Source: Campylobacterales bacterium (lineage in GTDB: Bacteria; Campylobacterota; Campylobacteria; Campylobacterales; Nitratiruptoraceae). From it: a DNA stretch of 45,730 nucleotides. Each line of letters starts with the position of its first letter. The first letter of the stretch is position 1. Position numbers and translations under genes: made by a program. Shown here one piece after another: positions 9,281 to 15,888 of this stretch. The notes below the pieces were generated by a model. It saw nothing but the letters and a program-made list of their open reading frames with translations, was not told where the DNA came from and searched no databases. The DNA lies in assembly GCA_027082175.1 (NCBI GenBank), contig JALWIX010000038.1:13103-58832 (forward strand), in the 5' to 3' direction.

Positions 9281-9955
9281 TCAAAAAGTCCTACTTAAAA
9301 GATTGGTGGTGCCTATATTTGAGGCGTAACTTCTAAAGACCGCTATAATTTCGCCCGTTTGATTATCGGTTATTGTAACTTCTATCATCTTTATATTTGT
9401 TGAACCGCTTTTTTGCGTAGTAGAAAAGTCAAAAGAGATACTATTATTAGTATAATTGGCGTCGTCGTTTATGTATACGACTTTTGTTTTTAGCGTAAAA
9501 TCTTTTACGTAATCGCTATCGGCTTGAGATATTGCGGTTAAAGTGGATATTTTGTTATTGAAGTCGTCTATATCGTTTGGTACGGTATCGGTCGCTTCTT
9601 CTGCGAGCAGTAATGTGGCGAAAGTTTGATTTGTATCGAAAGACCTTCGATATTGTCCTTTAAAATGTCCGATTCTTCGAGAGCTATTTATGTCCGGATA
9701 GCGATTTAATTCGCTATCTCCGTTTGTGACGTCCAAAACATATTTTATAATCTGCGTCCCGCTATTTTTTTCGTCCCATTCATATGTAAGAATATTTCCT
9801 ATTTTTGTTGCGCCGGCAAGCAGTGCTTCTTGATTTAGAGAAAACTCGCTACTTTTTGTTGCCTGAGACAGTACGACGGGTATAGAGACCATAGCCAAAC
9901 CGATTATAATAATCGTAAATATAAGCTCTATCAACGTCGCCGCTTTTCTCACCAC
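9281..9955 (-). CDS. Minor prepilin (pseudopilin-type)
   Basis: This is a 224-residue prepilin-like protein with a GTG start whose first 7 bases overlap the end of the MshQ-like gene. The short leader ends in Lys-Ala-Ala and is followed by TLIELIFTIIIIGLAMVS, a typical pilin helix with Glu5. Processing after the first Ala gives Ala-Thr-Leu-Ile-Glu. The globular domain has no Cys, and its C-terminal part (VTITDNQTGEIIAVFRSYAS) resembles a pilin beta-sheet. Overlap with both neighbours shows a tightly coupled operon. It is similar in size to MshC/MshD or GspI/J-type subunits; I cannot tell which. Confidence 0.8.
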   Translation of the reverse strand: MVRKAATLIELIFTIIIIGLAMVSIPVVLSQATKSSEFSLNQEALLAGATKIGNILTYEWDEKNSGTQIIKYVLDVTNGDSELNRYPDINSSRRIGHFKGQYRRSFDTNQTFATLLLAEEATDTVPNDIDDFNNKISTLTAISQADSDYVKDFTLKTKVVYINDDANYTNNSISFDFSTTQKSGSTNIKMIEVTITDNQTGEIIAVFRSYASNIGTTNLLSRTF

Positions 9956-12900
9956 TCAATCCTTTTTTGAGTGGAGGTACTTATGTTTAAATCAACAGTT
10001 TTACCGGTTTTTCCAACTCCAGCCCAATCTTTAGCGCTTCCAGGAAAGGTTACGTAAAAATGGTTTGTTGTGGCGTTTTCGTCAAATTTATCGTATATAA
10101 GCCAAGAGGAAGCGTTCAAATCTATTTTGGCTTTATAAGGGTAAGAGGTTCCCGCATATATAATCGTTTGGTTTTCTACGCCTTGAGAAATTGAAACGGA
10201 TGAACCTGGAGTGATAGTGATATTGGAACCGGTTATTATTAGATTTAATATTTTCCCATCATTCGTAGAGTTGTGTTTTTTGTTAATATACCAAAATATG
10301 TCATCTACGCTTTCTTCACCTTTTAAGTTGGCATAATCTGTTCCGCTTTTTAGATATATCTCATAATAAATTTTTGCGTTTATTATATTGTCGGCGTCTT
10401 CGTCGATATAATCTGGCGCATGTACTCTAGCGAAATAGAACGTTGCGTTTTGATCGTTAGTTCTGTTAAAATCGCTACCGCTAACGGTTCCGTTAGTCTC
10501 TTTTACGCTTATGTTGAAGTCGTTTTTAGAGATTGTAAAAGGTTCGTCCGGATTGGAGGTGTTTCTATCAAAATTGAACTTAACGGCAACATTTGCTATG
10601 CCGGAAGTAAAGTTTCCTTCAGAGCTTTTAAAAGTTACAGTATATAGATTAGTAGGAGTCAAGGCCGTTGAGGTGTCTGTTTCAAAATATCTTATCCTGT
10701 TTTGGGTATCCGACCATGTAAGGGTTTTGTTGTTTATAAGAGAGATTGTGTGATTTATATCTTTTGAAAAACATCCCTTTGTATAGTTGGTGGCGGTACT
10801 GTTATCATCAAGTATAGCTTTTATAGATAGGTCTATTTTTGCGGACATGTCCGCTTCGTTGGAGAGGTAAGTGTAACCGCCAGTTGAGTTAAAATTAGAT
10901 AAATTTACGCTATTTACAAAAGCTTTTGGAACAAATTTTAAAACTTTTGAACCTTTTATAAGACATCCTACTTTACCGTTGGTATGCTCATTGGTATCGC
11001 TTTGGGCTATGCAGTCGATTGAGCCGTCGTCCTTAGGCTTTTGGTCTACTTTTGTCCAGTCGTTATCGATAAAAGTAACATTAACATCTCCAACATTGTC
11101 GTACTTTAGATATAGATTTTGCGCTTTGCCGTTATAAAATTGGACTTGAGTATTTAAAAGCGTAGGGTCTGAAGAGAGAGTAATGCACGTTAAAGGCAAA
11201 ACAAGAGACATTGTGCCGTTTTTATCGGCGCTGTTTGTTATAAGCTGGTCATACCCGCTAACGTTTGCGTCGCTATTGTATAAAGTGGCGTTTAGATCAG
11301 CAAGATAGGGTTTTGCGCCTATCAAAGGAGAAGCGTTGATATCCAAAGAGTATTTGTCAGGCCTTATGGAGAAGTTGTCTCTTGCGCACACTGAGCTAGC
11401 CAGTTCGCCTCCTAAAACGCAATCTATACACTCTTGGCTAGCTTGATTTTCCATAGCTCCGCCAGGTCCTGGTCTGCACTCTGCGGCGCAAGGACACGTA
11501 TCTGGATAGTCGTCAGGATTAACGTTGTTTGGCGTTTGGTTTTTATTGCATTCGCCGCTGTAACGACCTTGAGTATATATCCTACTCACTAACATTCCCC
11601 ATATACAGTTGTAAGTTTTTTCAAGACATTGCCAGCTGCTAATATCCCAATCTATCGGGTTACCGTACTCGTCGCTAACGTAGTTTACCCTAAATGTAGC
11701 ATCTCTTAACGCGCCGTTATAAGTTACGTTAGTTTCTAAAATTTCAGTATCGTTAAAAATCAAATCTTTATCAAAAAGTGATAGAGAATCTTTACATATA
11801 GATGTTTTTAGTTCATCCGTAGCATCTTCCGGGAAATTTGGCGTTTTTATAAGAGAGATTCTAATAAGTCCGTTATACTCATCGGGAGTTATTAGATCCT
11901 CTTTTGTTTTAACCACTTTTACGAAAAACTCTTTTCCGGCTATTTGAGTATATAAGGAGTTTATGGAACTGTTGTACTCTTTTGATAGGTTTTCGCCGTT
12001 ATAGTTTTCGTTTACGACGTTAAACGTTCCTAGCGTAGGCTCATATGCTGAGATAGAATTATTGAAATCTTGACATTTGGGCAATGGAATGGATGTTAAA
12101 TCTATTTGAGTTCCTCCTAAAGTGTATATATAAGATGTTGAATAATCTAACGTTAACGGTTCTGTCGATAATAAAGTAAGATTATATTCGATTGTAGCGT
12201 AATCGTTTGTAAGAAAATATGGTTTAAACTCAAGTTCTGTTCCGCTGCCTAGATGAAGAATACTTAATGTTTTATTTGTATCGTTATATTCGACACTTAC
12301 TCCATTATATGTTGTATTATCGTCAAAGTTGTATGTAGTTGTCCAGTCAACGTCTTTAACAACTGTCGAATTGTTTTCATATTTTATTTTATTGGAATCA
12401 AAATATTTATATATTTTTATATCTTTAGCTACTTCATAATCATCGTTTCTAATGGTTAATTTAACGTTTATTTTACTACCTATAGGAATTTGAGTGGTAC
12501 TATTGATCTCTTGATTGTTGTAGTATAGTTTTTCTTCATAACATATTTTAGGTTGATATAGTTTTACCGAAAAACCTATAACGCTAGCAAAATATGCATC
12601 TTCTTCAGTATCTAGCGTAAGTGTAACGCTATTTGTGTTAGGATCATCATCTCTAATGGAAGTCATTATAGAAGTAACATCGTAAATATCTATATCGATA
12701 CCGTTTGTATTTGATACTTTATTTTCACCGATAGCAGGTCTTTCTATATTGGCTAGGGTTGCGTCGAAGATATTGTTTGGATCTGAGGCTCCCGGCATAT
12801 CGTTATCGTTTAGCTTCATACTGTCAGGAGTATAAACATATTCACCTTCTCCCACGAAAGAGGCAAAATGAGAAATAACGTCTCCGTAAAGTGGTAGATA

Positions 12901-14127
12901 GAGATTATCTATCGATATATCTTCAGAGGGATTGGAAGTAGAAAGATGTTTGTATCCGTTATATATAAGAACTCTTTTGTAATCAGTAGTAGATGAACTT
13001 TTATATATAACTACCAAACACCATGCTCCATAATCGCCTAAAGAGTATTCTATTCCTTCGTTGGTGGTTATATTTGCCGCTGTAACGGTAATTTTTTGTC
13101 CGGGAGCAAAATTTTGAGCATAATTTTTTATCAGTTCAGTTACATCTGCATATGCGGAATATACTGCACCGTAATCTCCATACCACTTATAATAATCTAC
13201 TTTTGAAGCAATAATTTGTGTATAATCATCCATTCCCTCTATCTTAAACCATATTTTGTTAGCGTCTGTGTTAGTAATATCTACGGTATAAGATGAAGTG
13301 TTATAGATGTAGTCCCAAGTTGTAGGGGAGGTCATATAGGCTCTGCGTTGGTGACGTTTATATGAGGTTCCTTGTTTAAAAGTATTTATATCATTTACTC
13401 CATTTATATTTCCTTGCCAAAAGAGGCCGGCCCATAAAATATCGCTATAATCGTTAGGCAAGTTTAAATATGCGCTAGAAGAGTTGTATGTTCTGCTGTC
13501 GCCATCTATATCTATGTATTTGACAACGTAATTATTATCGTTTTTATTTGGATCGTTTGTGCACTCTCCTCCAAAATCCCAAGTTTCATTTGTTACGCAC
13601 TCTACAGTATTGCCGGTGATTAAAAAGTCGCCTAATATATTTCTAGTATTTTCCGGATTTGTTATATTGAAATCTCTTTCTCCTTCTATGAACACTGTTG
13701 AACTCTCTTCGATAAATTCGATAAATAGTTTATAATTTCCCGTAGCTCCCCACCAAAAATAATCTACCCCTTTAACTTTTATATAGTATGTTCCAGGCTC
13801 TAAAATCTTTTCTATGTAGAAATTGTAGTTGAACCTGCTTCTGTCATCGTTATTCGCAATCGTGTTGCAAGAGCTATCAAGAAGCTCTCCATAACTATCT
13901 AAAAAGTCGGTTGAAACATATTCGGTATAGATTTTTATTTTTCCTTTTGTAGGGATTTCTATTTTAAAAGTGTCTACATCTCCTTTTGGATCGATACTTC
14001 CGTCTACCGAACCATTAATTGCTATCGTCTCGTTTGAAGGACAAGAGTTTGGATAGTCTGGAGTTTCGCCATATAGTATCGATAATATAATAGGTATTAA
14101 TAAAAATATCTTTAAAAAGTTTTTCAT
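9949..14127 (-). CDS. Large secreted MshQ-like protein, putative pilus-associated adhesin
   Basis: This is a 1392-residue exported protein. The start at 14127 is chosen because it has AAAGG just upstream and opens a clean signal peptide (MKNFLKIFLLIPIILSILYG). Residues about 28-150 look like a PPC-type beta domain (GDVDTFKIEIPTKGKIKIY, EPGTYYIKVKG). A long beta-rich region follows. A Cys-rich stretch with about nine Cys (roughly 830-915, including CPCAAEC) leads into a segment opening RDNFSIRPDKYSLDI, the style of DUF6701/MshQ C-terminal regions. It is Asn/Thr/Asp-rich throughout. It heads an operon with three minor prepilins, the reverse of the MSHA order mshO-mshP-mshQ. It is likely a surface or tip protein carried by the minor pilins; the function is inferred. 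Confidence 0.75.
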   Translation of the reverse strand: MKNFLKIFLLIPIILSILYGETPDYPNSCPSNETIAINGSVDGSIDPKGDVDTFKIEIPTKGKIKIYTEYVSTDFLDSYGELLDSSCNTIANNDDRSRFNYNFYIEKILEPGTYYIKVKGVDYFWWGATGNYKLFIEFIEESSTVFIEGERDFNITNPENTRNILGDFLITGNTVECVTNETWDFGGECTNDPNKNDNNYVVKYIDIDGDSRTYNSSSAYLNLPNDYSDILWAGLFWQGNINGVNDINTFKQGTSYKRHQRRAYMTSPTTWDYIYNTSSYTVDITNTDANKIWFKIEGMDDYTQIIASKVDYYKWYGDYGAVYSAYADVTELIKNYAQNFAPGQKITVTAANITTNEGIEYSLGDYGAWCLVVIYKSSSTTDYKRVLIYNGYKHLSTSNPSEDISIDNLYLPLYGDVISHFASFVGEGEYVYTPDSMKLNDNDMPGASDPNNIFDATLANIERPAIGENKVSNTNGIDIDIYDVTSIMTSIRDDDPNTNSVTLTLDTEEDAYFASVIGFSVKLYQPKICYEEKLYYNNQEINSTTQIPIGSKINVKLTIRNDDYEVAKDIKIYKYFDSNKIKYENNSTVVKDVDWTTTYNFDDNTTYNGVSVEYNDTNKTLSILHLGSGTELEFKPYFLTNDYATIEYNLTLLSTEPLTLDYSTSYIYTLGGTQIDLTSIPLPKCQDFNNSISAYEPTLGTFNVVNENYNGENLSKEYNSSINSLYTQIAGKEFFVKVVKTKEDLITPDEYNGLIRISLIKTPNFPEDATDELKTSICKDSLSLFDKDLIFNDTEILETNVTYNGALRDATFRVNYVSDEYGNPIDWDISSWQCLEKTYNCIWGMLVSRIYTQGRYSGECNKNQTPNNVNPDDYPDTCPCAAECRPGPGGAMENQASQECIDCVLGGELASSVCARDNFSIRPDKYSLDINASPLIGAKPYLADLNATLYNSDANVSGYDQLITNSADKNGTMSLVLPLTCITLSSDPTLLNTQVQFYNGKAQNLYLKYDNVGDVNVTFIDNDWTKVDQKPKDDGSIDCIAQSDTNEHTNGKVGCLIKGSKVLKFVPKAFVNSVNLSNFNSTGGYTYLSNEADMSAKIDLSIKAILDDNSTATNYTKGCFSKDINHTISLINNKTLTWSDTQNRIRYFETDTSTALTPTNLYTVTFKSSEGNFTSGIANVAVKFNFDRNTSNPDEPFTISKNDFNISVKETNGTVSGSDFNRTNDQNATFYFARVHAPDYIDEDADNIINAKIYYEIYLKSGTDYANLKGEESVDDIFWYINKKHNSTNDGKILNLIITGSNITITPGSSVSISQGVENQTIIYAGTSYPYKAKIDLNASSWLIYDKFDENATTNHFYVTFPGSAKDWAGVGKTGKTVDLNISTSTQKRIEW

Positions 14128-14194
14128 TTTAAAACCTTTGTGAAGATAGGTGTATAGGTTGTGCGGGAAAATAATAAATATTAGAAGTTTGCAA

Positions 14195-14208
14195 CCCAAC
14201 CACCCACC
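14195..14208 (-). promoter_or_regulatory. G-rich run in the 5' leader of the MshQ-like operon
   Basis: On the minus strand the leader reads GGTGGGTGGTTGGG about 70-80 bases upstream of the start codon. Four G-pairs with 1-3 base loops fit a two-tetrad G-quadruplex in DNA or RNA. It stands out in this AT-rich genome. Any effect on expression is speculative. Confidence 0.3.
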
Positions 14209-14237
14209 TTTTTTTGTTACAACTTACCTAATATTTA

Positions 14238-14243
14238 AGTATA
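14238..14243 (-). promoter_or_regulatory. Candidate -10 box for the MshQ/prepilin operon
   Basis: TATACT on the minus strand lies about 110 bases upstream of the 14127 start, in the gap between proC and the operon. It would give a leader of roughly 100 bases that contains the G-rich run. Confidence 0.35.
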
Positions 14244-14290
14244 GAACTATTTTCTTTTGATAAAGCTTAAACCCAGGTTATATAATCTTT

Positions 14291-15043
14291 TCAATTTTTT
14301 TGTGTTTTATCAAAAGCTGCTGTTATCGCTTTTATAAAAGCGTTTCGTGTTGCGTTTTCTTCCAAAGCGGCATATCCCGCCGCGGTTGTTCCTGCCGGAC
14401 TCATAACTTCGTCTTTTAAAATAGCTGGATGTTTTTGTTTCAAAAGATGTGAAAATCCTTCAAAAAGTCCTTGGGTTAATTTTTTAGAATATTCTCTTTT
14501 TAAACCCTCTTTTACTCCCGCATCCATAATAGCTTCAGCTACAAGAGCTAAAAATGCGGGACCGCTTCCAGCTATTGCCGTAGCAATATCTAGCTCTTTT
14601 TCACTATCAACCCACAACACTTCGCCTACTTTTTCAAAAATATTTAAACTAAGAAGTTTGGCGTTTTCGTCTCCGGTTATGGTTGTCATCGATTTTTTAT
14701 GTATCGCGGCAAGATTAGGCATAGCCCTTATATAGGTTTTGGAGTTTATACTTTGTTTTAACTCTTCTAGAGTGGTTCCCGCCAAAACGGAGATAAGAAG
14801 ATATGAGGTGTTTTTAAAATATTTTGAAATCTCTTTTAGTGCGTGAGGTTTTACGGCTAAAATAACGATTTTCTCTTTTGAGTCAAACTCTTTAAAAGTT
14901 TTTGTAGTAATTTTTTTATCTTTAAGTTGTGACAATTTTTCTTGGTTTTTTCCCACAACCTCTATATCAAAATCATCTTTTAGAGCGTCAATCAAAGCAT
15001 ACGCCATTTTTCCTGTGCCAATGATAGAAATCTCTTTCTTCAT
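14291..15043 (-). CDS. proC: Pyrroline-5-carboxylate reductase
   Basis: ProC reduces 1-pyrroline-5-carboxylate to proline with NAD(P)H, the last step of proline synthesis. The 250 residues are slightly short for the family. The N-terminal Rossmann motif is IIGTGKMAYALIDAL. The family signature region near the C-terminus is intact (LKDEVMSPAGTTAAGYAALE), as is the central AIAGSGPAFLALVAEA helix. It diverges from bamD with two back-to-back TATAAT boxes in the gap. Downstream on the same strand is the MshQ/prepilin operon. In Campylobacter jejuni, from memory, proC also sits between fliW-bamD-lon and a prepilin-like competence gene (ctsT), so part of this neighbourhood looks ancestral. No fliW is present here. 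Confidence 0.96.
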   Translation of the reverse strand: MKKEISIIGTGKMAYALIDALKDDFDIEVVGKNQEKLSQLKDKKITTKTFKEFDSKEKIVILAVKPHALKEISKYFKNTSYLLISVLAGTTLEELKQSINSKTYIRAMPNLAAIHKKSMTTITGDENAKLLSLNIFEKVGEVLWVDSEKELDIATAIAGSGPAFLALVAEAIMDAGVKEGLKREYSKKLTQGLFEGFSHLLKQKHPAILKDEVMSPAGTTAAGYAALEENATRNAFIKAITAAFDKTQKN

Positions 15044-15072
15044 TAATAAACCTTTTATATCTTTTGTGCTTT

Positions 15073-15078
15073 ATTATA
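15073..15078 (-). promoter_or_regulatory. -10 box for proC
   Basis: TATAAT on the minus strand lies about 30 bases upstream of the proC start, giving a leader of roughly 20 bases that contains AAAAGG. Confidence 0.5.
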
Positions 15079-15090
15079 CAAAATATTTGT

Positions 15091-15096
15091 TATAAT
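15091..15096 (+). promoter_or_regulatory. -10 box for bamD
   Basis: TATAAT on the plus strand lies 27 bases upstream of the bamD ATG, with a short leader containing AGAGGAGAG. It pairs back-to-back with the proC -10, 12 bases apart. Confidence 0.55.
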
Positions 15097-15123
15097 TTGC
15101 CAAAATCAATAAAAAGAGGAGAG

Positions 15124-15768
15124 ATGAAAAAGTTTGGTTATTTTGCTTTAGTCGTTACGATCTTATTTATAAACGGTTGTTCTTCAAAAAATGATATGGC
15201 CGAATACAACAAACCGGCTATATATTGGTATCAAAAAATCGTCAAATCGGTAAGTCAAGGAAATCTTGATAAGGCTGATGAGTATTTTACATCTTTACAG
15301 AGCGAGCATATAAGCTCACCGTTTATAAAAGAGGCTATGCTTATTTTGGCTCAGGCACATATGGATAACGAAGAGTATTTGATGGCAAATTTTTATTTGG
15401 ATGAGTATATTAAAAGATTTGGAACATCTAAAAAGAGAGAGTTTGCCGAATATATGAAAATAAAATCATCTTTTTTAGGTTTTAAAAATATTAATAGAGA
15501 TCAAAAACTGCTGCAAGATACTATATCAAACGCAATCTATTTTAAAAAAAAGTATCCTAATTCCGAATTTATTCCACTGATAGAAACAATTTTGACTAAA
15601 CTATATATGGCCGAGTATATTTTAAACAAAAACATAATGGAACTCTATCTAAGAAGAGACAAACCTAAGGCGGCCTCGGTTTATGAGCAAAAACTTAAAA
15701 AATCGTGGTTAAAAGATAATGAAATAATAACGCCTAAAAGCTGGTACGATTTTTTAATAGAATGGTAA
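15124..15768 (+). CDS. bamD: Outer membrane assembly lipoprotein BamD
   Basis: BamD is the essential lipoprotein of the BAM complex that inserts beta-barrels into the outer membrane. The start at 15124 is chosen over an upstream ATG because it has AGAGGAGAG at the right distance and gives a proper lipoprotein signal (MKKFGYFALVVTILFINGC) with the lipid-modified Cys at residue 19. The 214 residues hold TPR-like helix pairs (AIYWYQKIVKSVSQGNLDKA; EEYLMANFYLDEYIKRF). Its position next to lon matches comL/bamD in Campylobacter. The likely client LptD is also encoded in this window. Other BAM genes are absent. Confidence 0.88.
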   Translation: MKKFGYFALVVTILFINGCSSKNDMAEYNKPAIYWYQKIVKSVSQGNLDKADEYFTSLQSEHISSPFIKEAMLILAQAHMDNEEYLMANFYLDEYIKRFGTSKKREFAEYMKIKSSFLGFKNINRDQKLLQDTISNAIYFKKKYPNSEFIPLIETILTKLYMAEYILNKNIMELYLRRDKPKAASVYEQKLKKSWLKDNEIITPKSWYDFLIEW

Positions 15769-15774
15769 AGAAAA

Positions 15775-15862
15775 TGAAGGAGATAATGTGGTAAGGTGGT
15801 AAGATGATAAGAAATACCTAATTCCTTTTCTTATAATCTAATGTCCAATGTCTAATATCCAA
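15775..15862. repeat. Degenerate dyad block upstream of lon
   Basis: The left half (about 15775-15815) contains repeated GTAAG/GATAA words with no C. The right half (about 15816-15862) contains CCAATGTCTAATATCC-type words with very few G. GATGATAAGAAA pairs with TTTCTTATAATC across the centre. A TATAAT in the right half may be the lon -10. It belongs to the same class as the blocks at 123-205, 6640-6732 and 40262-40405. Confidence 0.5.
15832..15837 (+). promoter_or_regulatory. Candidate -10 box for lon
   Basis: TATAAT lies 52 bases upstream of the lon ATG, inside the right arm of the dyad block. There is no heat-shock operator of the CIRCE type and no HspR-type repeat that I can recognise around it. 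Confidence 0.4.
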
Positions 15863-15888
15863 AAAGCAAAAAACGGAGGAAATTATTT

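Noticed and set aside
14128-14199. Upstream ATG extending the MshQ-like protein by 24 residues
   Set aside because: It has no good ribosome site, runs through the G-rich leader and would bury the signal peptide. The ATG at 14127 has AAAGG and a clean signal sequence.
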